From an uncultured Bacteroidales bacterium (GTDB taxonomy: Bacteria; Bacteroidota; Bacteroidia; Bacteroidales; Bacteroidaceae), in contig CACZBX010000008.1 in the NCBI GenBank assembly GCA_902779535.1, positions 1 through 64,000 on the forward strand: 64,000 nucleotides of DNA, in the 5' to 3' direction. The notes beneath the pieces were generated by a model, which was not told the origin of the DNA, did no database searches, and saw only the letters and a list, made by a program, of their open reading frames with translations. The translations under genes and the position numbers were made by a program. This document shows, piece by piece, positions 44,037 through 53,078 of this stretch (the stretch's first letter is position 1; each line of letters opens with the position of its first letter).

Positions 44037-45059
44037 ATGAAAAAGTATTTGTCTTTATTATTGTTGTGCGTATTAGCATGTTTGTTTGAGGGATGTAAAC
44101 AGAAAGTCTCCTCGGTAGATGAAATAACCATACGTCCAATTCCTGTTATCTTTGATACGGATATGGGAAATGATGTGGATGATGCCTTGGCATTGGACAT
44201 CCTCTGTAAAAGTATGGATAAGGGAGATATCAACCTGCTAGCGTTGATGTTAAACAAAAAAGGAGAAGGAGCAGCGAAATACCTGGATATCATGAATACA
44301 TGGTATGGCTATCCACAACTCCCGATCGGTATTGCAAAGAATATTGAAGATAAAAATGAAAGCACCAACTATGCTCAGTCGGTTTGTGATCTGAATATCT
44401 TCCCGACTACTTTGACAGACTATCAGAACTTACCGGATGCACACATCTTGTATCGTAAAATATTAGCAAGTCAGCCCGATCATAGTGTGGTAATCATCTC
44501 AACAGGCTTTTCAACCAATCTTGCCCGCCTGCTTGACACTCCAGCCGACGAGTACTCCAAGTTAAATGGTAAAGAACTGATTCAGCAGAAGGTTAAATAC
44601 ATGAGCCTGATGGCAGGAGCCATCAAGATGGCTGACCATCGGGAATTCAACATTACACAAGATTTGCCGGCAGCTCAGAAACTATTCGCAGAATGCCCGG
44701 TACCCCTTGTCACCTCACCGTTTGAAGTAGGCAATGCCATCAAGTATCCGGCAACGAGCATTGAGAATGATTTCAGTTGGGCACCGCAACATCCGATGGT
44801 TGAAGCGTATAAGGCCTATATGCAAATGCCGTACGACCGTCAGACATGGGATTTGACGGCTGTCCTTCATGTCCTGCATCCGGGCGAATACATGACCTGT
44901 TCGGAAGAAGGGAAGATTACGGTCGATGAAAAAGGCTTGACACATTTTGAACCAAAGAAAGGTGGTATGCAGTACTATCTGATGACGAATGATGAACAGA
45001 ATAAGAAAGTTTTGGACTATTTCCTAAAGATTATTCCTCAAAAGCCTAAAAACAAATAA
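44037..45059 (+). CDS. nucleoside hydrolase, lipoprotein
   Basis: This enzyme splits the N-glycosidic bond of ribonucleosides. The 340-residue protein has a type II signal peptide (Cys20 in LFEGC), so it is membrane-anchored in the envelope. The Ca2+-binding hallmark is FDTDMGNDVDDA (about 39-50). The Bacteroidetes group with this lipoprotein form may act on nucleosides before uptake by carriers such as the permease at 9982. An upstream in-frame ATG at 44004 falls within the promoter and is rejected. Confidence 0.92.
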   Translation: MKKYLSLLLLCVLACLFEGCKQKVSSVDEITIRPIPVIFDTDMGNDVDDALALDILCKSMDKGDINLLALMLNKKGEGAAKYLDIMNTWYGYPQLPIGIAKNIEDKNESTNYAQSVCDLNIFPTTLTDYQNLPDAHILYRKILASQPDHSVVIISTGFSTNLARLLDTPADEYSKLNGKELIQQKVKYMSLMAGAIKMADHREFNITQDLPAAQKLFAECPVPLVTSPFEVGNAIKYPATSIENDFSWAPQHPMVEAYKAYMQMPYDRQTWDLTAVLHVLHPGEYMTCSEEGKITVDEKGLTHFEPKKGGMQYYLMTNDEQNKKVLDYFLKIIPQKPKNK

Positions 45060-45104
45060 GTTATTTTTGGACTATAATTCATCATTGAGATTTGTAAAGA
45101 AGTG

Positions 45105-45140
45105 AAAATCGGGAAAGTTGATTGATTTTCCCGATTTTTT
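45105..45140 (+). terminator. terminator after the nucleoside hydrolase
   Basis: AAAATCGGGAAA pairs with TTTCCCGATTTT, followed by TT. Confidence 0.85.
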
Positions 45141-45196
45141 CTTTCATGTTGCTTCAAATATGCGTTCATTGTTATCAGAAATCTCAAATATTTTAT

Positions 45197-45204
45197 TATA
45201 TTTG
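45197..45204 (+). promoter_or_regulatory. -7 box of the NhaD gene
   Basis: TATATTTG matches TAnnTTTG; leader about 18 nt. Confidence 0.65.
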
Positions 45205-45228
45205 TGGAGTTTTTAAAATAAAGGAAAA

Positions 45229-46575
45229 ATGAGTACTTTGACCATTGTTATTGTAAGCGTATTTATCTTAGGATACCTCTGCATCGCATTGGAGAGTGTC
45301 TTGAAGATAAACAAGGCGGCCATTGCCTTATTTATGTTTGTAATCTGTTGGACATTCTACATGGTTAACCCCATGCCATACTTAATTGCAAGCGGATATA
45401 CTGGTGGTGAAGAGGGAATGCTGGCTCATATCCGTCATATCATCGAAAGTCATTTGGGCGAGACGGCCGAGACGCTATTCTTCCTGATGGGTGCCATGAC
45501 AATTGTTGAGATTGTCGACTCGAACGGTGGATTCAATTTCGTTCGAAATGCGTTAAGGACGACCAGCAAACGTAAGTTGATGTGGCGTATGGCCTTTTTG
45601 ACGTTTATTCTCTCTGCTATTCTTGATAACTTGACTACAAGTATCGTGATGATTATGTTGCTCCATAAGTTGGTGTCGAATCATAATGATCGTCTGGTAT
45701 ATGCTTCCATGATTATTATCGCAGCCAACAGCGGTGGTGCTTTCTCACCGATCGGTGACGTAACGACCATTATGCTGTGGATCGGAAATATGATTACGAC
45801 AGGTGGTGTTATCAAGGAAATCTTTATCCCATCATTGATATCAATGGTTGTACCGGTCTTCATCTTGCAGTATATGTTGAAAGGTGAATTGGTTTATCCT
45901 AAAGAGAAGGTCGACGAAGAAGGACACGAACTGTCTCAATCGCAACGTCAGATTCTGTTTGTGATAGGAGTGGGCGGCTTGATATTTGTTCCGGTATTTC
46001 GTTATCTGACCGACCTTCCTCCATTCATGGGTATCTTGTTAATCCTTTCTATCCTTTGGATTGTTACCGAGATCTTCTACAGCGGCGTTCAGGTAAAGCA
46101 AGGAACTTTTGCCAATCGCGTATCAAAAGTCTTAAGTCGTATCGACCTGCCTACCATCATGTTTTTCCTAGGAATCTTGATGGCTGTAGGCTGTCTATCT
46201 GAAATAGGCGTGCTTACTGCGTTAGGTCAGTCATTGGACAAGATGTCGGGTGGTAACCATTATTTGGTGACAGGTGTCATCGGTGTCCTCTCAAGTATTG
46301 TGGATAATGTTCCATTGGTTGCAGGATGTATGAAGATGTATCCGATTGCTGCTATGGGCGACTTTGCCGTTGACGGCATCTTCTGGCAACTGTTGGCTTA
46401 CTGTGCCGGAGTAGGTGGTTCGATGTTGATTATTGGTAGTGCAGCCGGTGTTGTTGTAATGGGTATCGAGAAGATAACCTTTGGGTGGTACATGAAAAAG
46501 ATTTCATGGATTGTATTCGTAGGCTATATAGCCGGAATGTTCTCCTATTATTTGATTCGTACTTATTTGTCCTAA
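45229..46575 (+). CDS. nhaD: NhaD-type Na+/H+ antiporter (ion transporter superfamily)
   Basis: This 448-residue inner-membrane protein has 11-13 helices and matches NhaD: FFLMGAMTIVEIVDSNGGFN (in part TIVEIVDSNGGF), SAILDNLTTSIVM and NSGGAFSPIGDVTTIMLW are typical. It exchanges Na+ for H+. In this organism Na+-NQR exports Na+, so the antiporter can convert the sodium gradient or fix pH. It is transcribed alone, with promoter and terminator. Confidence 0.93.
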   Translation: MSTLTIVIVSVFILGYLCIALESVLKINKAAIALFMFVICWTFYMVNPMPYLIASGYTGGEEGMLAHIRHIIESHLGETAETLFFLMGAMTIVEIVDSNGGFNFVRNALRTTSKRKLMWRMAFLTFILSAILDNLTTSIVMIMLLHKLVSNHNDRLVYASMIIIAANSGGAFSPIGDVTTIMLWIGNMITTGGVIKEIFIPSLISMVVPVFILQYMLKGELVYPKEKVDEEGHELSQSQRQILFVIGVGGLIFVPVFRYLTDLPPFMGILLILSILWIVTEIFYSGVQVKQGTFANRVSKVLSRIDLPTIMFFLGILMAVGCLSEIGVLTALGQSLDKMSGGNHYLVTGVIGVLSSIVDNVPLVAGCMKMYPIAAMGDFAVDGIFWQLLAYCAGVGGSMLIIGSAAGVVVMGIEKITFGWYMKKISWIVFVGYIAGMFSYYLIRTYLS

Positions 46576-46588
46576 AATAATTTGTTCG

Positions 46589-46634
46589 ATAGCCGCAATT
46601 AGTTTGATTAGCTAATTGCGGCTATTCTTTTTTT
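46589..46634 (+). terminator. terminator after nhaD
   Basis: ATAGCCGCAATTAG pairs with CTAATTGCGGCTAT, then TCTTTTTTT. The tail overlaps the start region of the GH115 gene. Confidence 0.85.
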
Positions 46635-46637
46635 CAT

Positions 46638-48959
46638 ATGAGAAGAGTAATTTTGTCTGTTTTTCTGTTTTGTTGGGCTTCATTTTTATCTGCTCAATTT
46701 GAGATTTCCTCTTATAGTACCGTTCATATCGCATGTTCGTCTTCAGAAGAACAGATCGTTTTTACTGCATTGGATTTATTGGAGCATGATCTGGCAAATG
46801 TTCTCTCATGTACGGCTGTTCGGAATGGACAAGATGGAGAAATCATTATCGGGACGTTTGGTAAGAACGGTCAGTTAGATATAGATTCATCTTTTTTGGC
46901 CGGCCGTCATGAGGCCTTTGTGTTGAAAGTTTTAGATAACGGCAAACTAATGATTGTCGGAAGTGATGCCCATGGTACAGCGTATGGTATCATAGAGTTA
47001 AACCGTCTGTTAGGCGTTTCACCCTGGGAGTGGTGGGCTGATGTTACACCCGTGCAAAAGGATTCTTTTGTTTTACAAAAAGATTTCTTTTCGTATCAGG
47101 CACCCTCAGTTCCTTACAGAGGCATTTTCATCAATGACGAAGATTGGGGATTATTACCTTGGAGCAGTCGGACGTATGAACCGTATTATCGTGCGGCTTC
47201 GGTTAATCCTAAAACCAATGAACGTATATTTGAGTTATTACTTCGCCTCCGAGCCAATACATATTGGCCTGCCATGCACGAATGTACGGTACCTTTCTTC
47301 TTGACAAAGGGCAATCGAGAGGTAGCAGCCAAATATGGTATTTATATAGGCGGCTCTCACTGTGAGCCAATGGCTTGCAGTACACCCGGTGAATGGCCTA
47401 AACGAGGTGTAGGTGAATATAATTATGTGAATAATAGTGAGAATGTGCTGAAGTTCTGGGAGGAACGTGTGAAGGAAGTTGCTCATCAAGAAATACTCTA
47501 TACACTTGGAATGAGAGGTCTTCACGACGGAAAGATGATAGGAACGACCACGATGGCTGAACAGCAAAAATACCTCCAGAAGGTTATATTTGACCAGCGA
47601 GAACTATTGAAAAAATATGTAAATAAAGATCTGAAAAAAATCCCACAGGTTTTTATACCATATAAAGAAGTTCAATTAGTTTATGATGCTGGTATTGATG
47701 TGCCTGATGACGTTACGTTAATGTGGTGTGACGACAACTTCGGATATATCCGACACTTTCCCAATGAAGTAGAAAAGGCTCGTAGTGGTGGAAACGGTAT
47801 CTATTACCATGTGTCTTATTGGGGAGTACCACATGACTATCTTTGGTTAGGCACATTTAGTCCAGCATTGCTGTATCAGCAGATGAAGGCGGCCTACGAC
47901 AATGGTATTCAAAAGATCTGGATATTGAACGTAGGCGATATCAAGCCCATCGAATATCAGATAGAACTCTTTATGGATATGGCATGGAATATCGATGAGG
48001 TTGCTGAAAAAGGAGTAAATACCCATCTTACCAATTTTTTAATTCGTGAATTTGGACAAGATGCTGGTCGCATTTTATCCCCCTTAATGAAAGAATATTA
48101 TCGTTTGGCTTATATTTCTAAACCGGAATTCCTAGGGAATACCCGTGTTTATGAGTCGTTCAACAATTCTTTAGTAAAGGATATGCCATGGGATGAGGAT
48201 TATATTCTTGAGCGATTGAGATCGTTCAAGATACTTTCTGATAAAGTAGAGAAAAAAGATGAAGAGATGTCCGAAATGCGGAAGGATGCCTATTTTCAAT
48301 TAGTTAAATATCCTATTCAAGCATCGTATCAGATGAATAAGAAGTTGCTTGCGGCACAATTGGCCCGACATGGAAAAGGAAGATGGGAAGTAAGTGATTT
48401 GGCATACGATAGCATTGTTTCTTTAACCCGTACATATAATATTGGCATTCATAATCAGGCGAAATGGTTTCGTATGATGGATCATCAGCCCCGACGACTT
48501 GATGTCTTTGAACCTGTCCGTCATGAAAACTCGAAAGATCCAATGCCTGCAATGCGAAGGCCTTTTGTGAAACTGAATGGAACGGAATATACAAAAGGAG
48601 TGGCTTTCGAGTGTGAAGGCCTGGGATATGAAGGAAAAGCTGTAAGTTTGCCTATAGAATCGTCTCTGGAATTCGAAATTCCAATGACTGAGAAGGATTC
48701 TATAGAGGTAGAGGTGCGATGTGTGCCGACACATCCGATCAACAACTCGATGCTTCGGTATGAAATCTGTTTAGATGGAGGTAAGCCCACTATTTTTAAT
48801 GTTGAAGCAAAAGCAGAGGAGCCTGAATGGAAGGTAAATGTACTTCGAAACCAAGCGATTCATAAGGTAAAATTTGCAATGAGGAAGAAAAAGACGCACA
48901 AGATTAAGATAAAGGCGTTGGATAGTGGCTTGGTACTCGATCAGTTGTACTTTTATTAG
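46638..48959 (+). CDS. GH115 family glycoside hydrolase (alpha-glucuronidase type)
   Basis: GH115 enzymes remove (4-O-methyl)glucuronic acid from xylan and some arabinogalactans. The 773-residue protein has a signal peptide (1-19). Family segments are GTAYGIIELNRLLGVSPWEWW (in part SPWEWWADV), YRGIFINDEDWGLLPW, LRLRANTYWPAMHE and LGMRGLHDGKM. The C-terminal part (about 630-773) is a beta-rich accessory domain. It starts 4 bp after the nhaD terminator T-run, so the promoter must lie in or before the terminator, or there is read-through. No SusCD genes accompany it in the window. Confidence 0.88.
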   Translation: MRRVILSVFLFCWASFLSAQFEISSYSTVHIACSSSEEQIVFTALDLLEHDLANVLSCTAVRNGQDGEIIIGTFGKNGQLDIDSSFLAGRHEAFVLKVLDNGKLMIVGSDAHGTAYGIIELNRLLGVSPWEWWADVTPVQKDSFVLQKDFFSYQAPSVPYRGIFINDEDWGLLPWSSRTYEPYYRAASVNPKTNERIFELLLRLRANTYWPAMHECTVPFFLTKGNREVAAKYGIYIGGSHCEPMACSTPGEWPKRGVGEYNYVNNSENVLKFWEERVKEVAHQEILYTLGMRGLHDGKMIGTTTMAEQQKYLQKVIFDQRELLKKYVNKDLKKIPQVFIPYKEVQLVYDAGIDVPDDVTLMWCDDNFGYIRHFPNEVEKARSGGNGIYYHVSYWGVPHDYLWLGTFSPALLYQQMKAAYDNGIQKIWILNVGDIKPIEYQIELFMDMAWNIDEVAEKGVNTHLTNFLIREFGQDAGRILSPLMKEYYRLAYISKPEFLGNTRVYESFNNSLVKDMPWDEDYILERLRSFKILSDKVEKKDEEMSEMRKDAYFQLVKYPIQASYQMNKKLLAAQLARHGKGRWEVSDLAYDSIVSLTRTYNIGIHNQAKWFRMMDHQPRRLDVFEPVRHENSKDPMPAMRRPFVKLNGTEYTKGVAFECEGLGYEGKAVSLPIESSLEFEIPMTEKDSIEVEVRCVPTHPINNSMLRYEICLDGGKPTIFNVEAKAEEPEWKVNVLRNQAIHKVKFAMRKKKTHKIKIKALDSGLVLDQLYFY

Positions 48960-48968
48960 TCTTTTTCT

Positions 48969-49292
48969 TTATCTTCTTTTCAGATACTTCATCCAAGCAT
49001 AATGCTTTCGCCTTTGAAGGTAAGTAGGATTGTGCATCTGGCTGTATGCTTCTCGCTCAAAAGAGATCTGCCGATATGCATTACCTTTCATCAGCAGACG
49101 AACCATCCATTCTGTGATGTACCAAAGGTAAAAGAAGATAAACAGCATTTCCCTCATCTGTAGCGTATGAATATATTCATGGCGATAATCTACTTCATTT
49201 AGCTTGAAGCCTTTCTTTACAAAGATGACTCCAAAGAGATTGATCGCCATGAAATGTCGGAAAGGGATATACCGGTTATGAATGATAATCAT
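48969..49292 (-). CDS. small membrane protein with an HExxH motif
   Basis: The 107-residue protein has a hydrophobic patch (about 14-28) and another (49-68), with RHEYIHTLQ between them (His38, Glu39, His42), the HExxH pattern of zinc peptidases. It ends in a basic tail (YLQRRKHYAWMKYLKRR). The gene overlaps the acyltransferase gene by 4 bp (ATGA), so it is a true gene. No third zinc ligand can be assigned, and it may be a non-catalytic relative. Function unknown. Confidence 0.78.
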   Translation of the reverse strand: MIIIHNRYIPFRHFMAINLFGVIFVKKGFKLNEVDYRHEYIHTLQMREMLFIFFYLWYITEWMVRLLMKGNAYRQISFEREAYSQMHNPTYLQRRKHYAWMKYLKRR

Positions 49293-50497
49293 TGGACGGT
49301 TTGAGGCTTATCCACTTTCTTGAATAATTTGTTCTTCAGCCATTCTCGAACAGGCATATCGTAAAGTTTATATGCAGCGTACGCTATTCCGATAGAAAGA
49401 ATGAAGATGCTTACTCCCATAAAGATGTGCATGCTCAACGGTGCATCCAAATGACTGCGGCGCCATGCTATCTGGATATATACCAACGTATGGTGTGTGA
49501 TATACAGTGGATAGGAGATATCTCCCAAGAACTTGCAGATAGTCATCGTCTTGCCTCCTGTAACGGTACTGCCCGCACCAATCGAGACGATCAGCGGGAA
49601 CATGATCAGGATACAGAAAGCATCGTAAATACCGTTCATCCACCAATTCTCAGGTGCAGGACCGCCCACTCTTGGCATGGCAAACATGATAAAGATTAGC
49701 AATGCACACCAATAGAAACCACCTCTTTCCAGGTGAATCAGTTTATTGACGCGAGAGAGGAGTAAACCCATAAAGAAAGGGTAGAGTAGGCGAGTAGAGC
49801 CAATCAGAAGATTCGTCGCATCAATACACCATCCACCGATAACGGTATAAGCAGCATATTTTCGTTGCTCAAGCACTCCGAACACATCAATGTTCATGCA
49901 AAGCATGATTGTGAGCACGGCGAAGAAAGCAACGCACACTCCCAATGCCTTCTTGGATAGATGGCGAAAGATAAGAGCATACAGAATATTACCGATGTAT
50001 TCCCACAACAGTGTCCAAGCCGGACCATCCAGCGGGTTTGTTTCACTCCAACCTCGGATATCCCACTTGATAGGTACGGGAATCATCGTACAGCACATGA
50101 GGAAAATCAATATGGCCAACCACCATGGCGTTTCATTAATCAGACGGAATGCGCTCCGTTCTTCTCCAGAGATGCCGGCGGCAAAGTAAAAGAGCAGAAG
50201 TCCCAGGAAAGAACCAAAGATAACCATCGGATGTAAACGGATCAATCGACGTTTAAAGAAATTCTTCAGATTCATCTTGTTCCAACGGTCATCGTAGGCA
50301 TAGCCAATGACAAAGCCGGATAGCACGAAGAAGAAATCTACAGCCAGATAGCCGTGATTAAGAATTTGATACTGTGGACCTCTGGAATAGGTCTCGAATA
50401 GATGAAAGCATACTACGAGGATAGCAGCGACTCCACGAAGTGCATCCAAAATCTCATATCGAGGTTTTGATGCTAGATAGGTTGTTGATCTGTCCAT
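49289..50497 (-). CDS. acyltransferase of the OafA/YrhL (acyltransferase 3) family
   Basis: This 402-residue membrane enzyme has 10 helices and the family start EILDALRGVAAILVVCFH with the conserved Arg and catalytic His (in part LRGVAAILVVCFH), GYLAVDFFFVLSGFVI, and RRLIRLHPM. Members acetylate sugars or polysaccharides in the envelope. It is co-transcribed with the small HExxH protein. The acceptor is unknown; lipopolysaccharide or capsular sugars are possible. Confidence 0.92.
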   Translation of the reverse strand: MDRSTTYLASKPRYEILDALRGVAAILVVCFHLFETYSRGPQYQILNHGYLAVDFFFVLSGFVIGYAYDDRWNKMNLKNFFKRRLIRLHPMVIFGSFLGLLLFYFAAGISGEERSAFRLINETPWWLAILIFLMCCTMIPVPIKWDIRGWSETNPLDGPAWTLLWEYIGNILYALIFRHLSKKALGVCVAFFAVLTIMLCMNIDVFGVLEQRKYAAYTVIGGWCIDATNLLIGSTRLLYPFFMGLLLSRVNKLIHLERGGFYWCALLIFIMFAMPRVGGPAPENWWMNGIYDAFCILIMFPLIVSIGAGSTVTGGKTMTICKFLGDISYPLYITHHTLVYIQIAWRRSHLDAPLSMHIFMGVSIFILSIGIAYAAYKLYDMPVREWLKNKLFKKVDKPQTVQ

Positions 50498-50519
50498 TGT
50501 TTACATGTAAATATGGATG

Positions 50520-50527
50520 CAAAAATA
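50520..50527 (-). promoter_or_regulatory. -7 box of the acyltransferase gene
   Basis: On the minus strand TATTTTTG matches TAnnTTTG; leader about 16 nt. Confidence 0.6.
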
Positions 50528-50583
50528 GTAATTTTTTTGAAAGGGAACTGACTTAATAATGTATTCTCTTTAAATTATTTACT

Positions 50584-50591
50584 TATATTTG
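50584..50591 (+). promoter_or_regulatory. -7 box of the flavoprotein gene
   Basis: TATATTTG matches TAnnTTTG; leader about 15 nt. Confidence 0.6.
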
Positions 50592-50612
50592 TAAAAACTA
50601 AAAAGTTACAAT

Positions 50613-51236
50613 ATGAAGGTATTATTGATAAATGGCAGCCCTCGCAGAAAAGGAAATACGTTTGTCGCACTAAGCGAGGCTGCTAAGACATTAGAATCGA
50701 ATGGAATAGAGACCGAGATCGTACAGATTGGTGTAAAACCTGTTCGAGGCTGTATTGCATGCGGACAATGCAAAGCGAAGCAGTTGGGGCAATGTGCTTT
50801 CGATGATGATATCTGTAATCGGATTGCTGAGAAGTTAGACAGCATAGATGCATTGATCGTCGGCTCACCTGTTTATTATGGACAGCCTAACGGCTCAGTA
50901 CTCTCGCTCATTCAGCGTTTGTTCTATTCTGCAGGAGAAAAAGTAGAGAACAAGCCAGCGGCAGCCGTTTGTGTATGCCGTCGTGGTGGAGCATCCGCAG
51001 CCTTTACGACGATGAACTTACCTTTCCAGATGATGAACATGCCAATTGTTTCCTCACAATATTGGAACATTGTGTATGGACTGGAAGAAGGACAGGCCGC
51101 ACTGGATGCCGAAGGGATGCAGACCATGCGGACTATGGCTAATAACATGGCTTGGTTGTTGAAGAAGATTCATGAGTCAGGAAATCCCAACTATCCCGAG
51201 CGTGAACCATGGCAGCCCATGCACTTCATCAGGTAA
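50613..51236 (+). CDS. flavodoxin-fold iron-sulfur flavoprotein / NADPH-dependent FMN reductase family
   Basis: The 207-residue protein has the FMN-binding P-loop GSPRRKGNT (8-16) and SPVYYGQPNG. Between them Cys47, Cys50, Cys53 and Cys61 form a compact C-x2-C-x2-C-x7-C pattern, as in archaeal and bacterial iron-sulfur flavoproteins that bind a 4Fe-4S cluster next to FMN. Such proteins move electrons or reduce O2 and H2O2 in anaerobes. It is transcribed alone. The partner is not evident. Confidence 0.88.
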   Translation: MKVLLINGSPRRKGNTFVALSEAAKTLESNGIETEIVQIGVKPVRGCIACGQCKAKQLGQCAFDDDICNRIAEKLDSIDALIVGSPVYYGQPNGSVLSLIQRLFYSAGEKVENKPAAAVCVCRRGGASAAFTTMNLPFQMMNMPIVSSQYWNIVYGLEEGQAALDAEGMQTMRTMANNMAWLLKKIHESGNPNYPEREPWQPMHFIR

Positions 51237-51255
51237 CAAATAAGGCATACAAAAA

Positions 51256-51294
51256 AGAAGTGCATGAACCAAATTGCTTTGGTTATGCACTTCT
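51256..51294 (-). terminator. terminator of mscL
   Basis: AGAAGTGCAT pairs with ATGCACTTCT and the inner arms AACCA and TGGTT extend the stem. On the minus strand it is followed by a T-run (A-run at 51251-51256). Confidence 0.75.
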
Positions 51295-51321
51295 CAATTA
51301 TAATTAAAGAACGAAAATGGC

Positions 51322-51747
51322 TTATTTATTCTTCAGTAAGTCACGGATTTCGGTCAACAGTGTTTCTTCTGCACTTGGAGCAGGAGGAGCAGCTGGCTCT
51401 TCTTCTTTCTGTTTCTTCAACTTCATCATCGCACGCAGTACACAGAAGATAGCGAAGGCGATAATTAAGAAGTCAACAATGTTCTGGATGAAAATGCCAT
51501 AATTCAAAGTAGCAGCTTCCTTAATTACTTCACCGTTTTCGATCACAGCATCCTTGATCACCCACTTAAGATTAGTGAAGTTTGCACCACCACCGAGCAG
51601 GCCAACCAATGGCATAATAACATCAGAAACTAATGATGAGACAATCTTACCAAAAGCACCGCCGATAACAACACCGACAGCCATGTCAAGGACGTTGCCT
51701 TTCATAGCAAATTCCTTAAAATCTTTCAAAAAACTACTTTTTCCCAT
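51322..51747 (-). CDS. mscL: large-conductance mechanosensitive channel
   Basis: MscL opens under extreme membrane tension and releases solutes during osmotic downshock. The 141-residue protein has the amphipathic N-terminus [20 protein letters not shown] (in part [21 protein letters not shown]), pore helix 1 and helix 2 ([20 protein letters not shown]), and a charged C-terminal coil with Ala-Pro-rich [13 protein letters not shown]. The length fits the family (about 136). Confidence 0.95.
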   Translation of the reverse strand: MGKSSFLKDFKEFAMKGNVLDMAVGVVIGGAFGKIVSSLVSDVIMPLVGLLGGGANFTNLKWVIKDAVIENGEVIKEAATLNYGIFIQNIVDFLIIAFAIFCVLRAMMKLKKQKEEEPAAPPAPSAEETLLTEIRDLLKNK

Positions 51748-51776
51748 TTTTTTTATTTTTAAGATGATTTATAATG

Positions 51777-51784
51777 CGAATATA
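51777..51784 (-). promoter_or_regulatory. -7-like box of mscL
   Basis: On the minus strand TATATTCG is one base from TAnnTTTG. Confidence 0.45.
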
Positions 51785-51796
51785 AAAACAATTTCT

Positions 51797-51804
51797 TACT
51801 TTTG
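51797..51804 (+). promoter_or_regulatory. -7 box of gapA
   Basis: TACTTTTG matches TAnnTTTG. It lies in a perfect palindrome (51800-51816, CTTTTGC-ACC-GCAAAAG), and the leader would be about 90 nt. Confidence 0.55.
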
Positions 51805-51900
51805 CACCGCAAAAGACAAATAAAGTTGAATGTTTTACAACATTTTTTTGGGGATTGTCAGAAATTCTTTATTATAGAACTTTTAAAATAGAAAAGTAAA

Positions 51901-52968
51901 ATGATTAAAATTGCTATTAATGGTTTTGGCCGTATTGGTCGTTTAGCTTTCCGCCAGATGTTTGAGGCTGAAGGTTATGAAGTTGTTGCTATCAACGATT
52001 TGACTAGTCCTAAGATGCTTGCTCATCTTTTGAAGTATGACACAGCACAGGGTGGTTTCGCTGGTAAGTTCGGTGAAGGAAAACATACTGTTTCTTATAA
52101 GGATGCAACTTTGGCAGAAGATGGTAAGACTGTTGTTGTTCCGGGTTCTATCACAGTTGACGGCAAAGAAATCACAATCTACGCTAAACCTAATGCAGCA
52201 GAACTTCCTTGGGGTGAACTTGGTGTTGATGTAGTTCTTGAGTGTACTGGTTTCTATACCTCTAAGGCTAAGGCTTCAGCTCATATCCAAGCTGGTGCAA
52301 AGAAGGTTGTTATCTCTGCTCCTGCAGGCAATGACCTCCCAACTATCGTTTACAATGTAAATCATAAGATTTTGACTCCGGAAGATACAGTGATCTCAGC
52401 TGCTTCTTGTACAACTAACTGTTTGGCTCCGATGGCTGACGCTTTGAACAAGTATGCTCCTATCGCTTCTGGTATCATGTCAACTATCCACGCTTATACT
52501 GGTGACCAAATGATTCTTGACGGTCCTCAACGTAAGGGTGACCTTCGTCGTTCACGTGCTGGTGCTTGCAACATCGTTCCTAACTCAACAGGTGCTGCTA
52601 AGGCTATCGGTCTCGTTATCCCTGAACTGAACGGTAAGTTGATCGGTTCTGCACAGCGCGTTCCGACTCCTACTGGTTCAACGACTATCTTGATCGCTGT
52701 CGTTAAGGCTAAAGATGTTACAGTAGAAGGCATCAACGCTGCTATGAAGGCTGCTGGTACTGAGAGCTTCGGTTATACAGAAGACCAAATCGTTTCTTCT
52801 GATATCATCGGTATGAAGTACGGTTCATTGTTCGACGCTACTCAGACTATGGTATCTAAGATTGACGACGATACTTATCAGGTACAGGTTGTTTCTTGGT
52901 ACGACAATGAGAACTCTTATACTTCTCAGATGGTTCGCACTATCAAATATCTTGCTGAACTCAAATAA
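51901..52968 (+). CDS. gapA: glyceraldehyde-3-phosphate dehydrogenase, type I
   Basis: GAPDH oxidises glyceraldehyde-3-phosphate with NAD and phosphate in glycolysis. The 355-residue protein has [16 protein letters not shown], and the active site [13 protein letters not shown] (Cys170). It is some 20 residues longer than the usual 335 because of an insert near 67-85. Codon use is strongly biased to favoured codons (GGT, GCT, AAG), as expected for a highly expressed gene. It has a long AT-rich leader and its own terminator. Confidence 0.97.
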   Translation: MIKIAINGFGRIGRLAFRQMFEAEGYEVVAINDLTSPKMLAHLLKYDTAQGGFAGKFGEGKHTVSYKDATLAEDGKTVVVPGSITVDGKEITIYAKPNAAELPWGELGVDVVLECTGFYTSKAKASAHIQAGAKKVVISAPAGNDLPTIVYNVNHKILTPEDTVISAASCTTNCLAPMADALNKYAPIASGIMSTIHAYTGDQMILDGPQRKGDLRRSRAGACNIVPNSTGAAKAIGLVIPELNGKLIGSAQRVPTPTGSTTILIAVVKAKDVTVEGINAAMKAAGTESFGYTEDQIVSSDIIGMKYGSLFDATQTMVSKIDDDTYQVQVVSWYDNENSYTSQMVRTIKYLAELK

Positions 52969-52990
52969 GATAATCTTCAGATTAGATATG

Positions 52991-53017
52991 AGCCGCTCAC
53001 ATGAGCGGCTTTTTTTG
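52991..53017 (+). terminator. terminator after gapA
   Basis: AGCCGCTCA and TGAGCGGCT are followed by TTTTTT. Confidence 0.9.
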
Positions 53018-53049
53018 TGCTTTTTATGAATGGATTCGTTCAAAATCGC

Positions 53050-53057
53050 TATATTTG
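53050..53057 (+). promoter_or_regulatory. -7 box of the miaA operon
   Basis: TATATTTG matches TAnnTTTG and supports the start codon at 53079. Confidence 0.65.
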
Positions 53058-53078
53058 CCATTAAAAGAAAACAATTGT

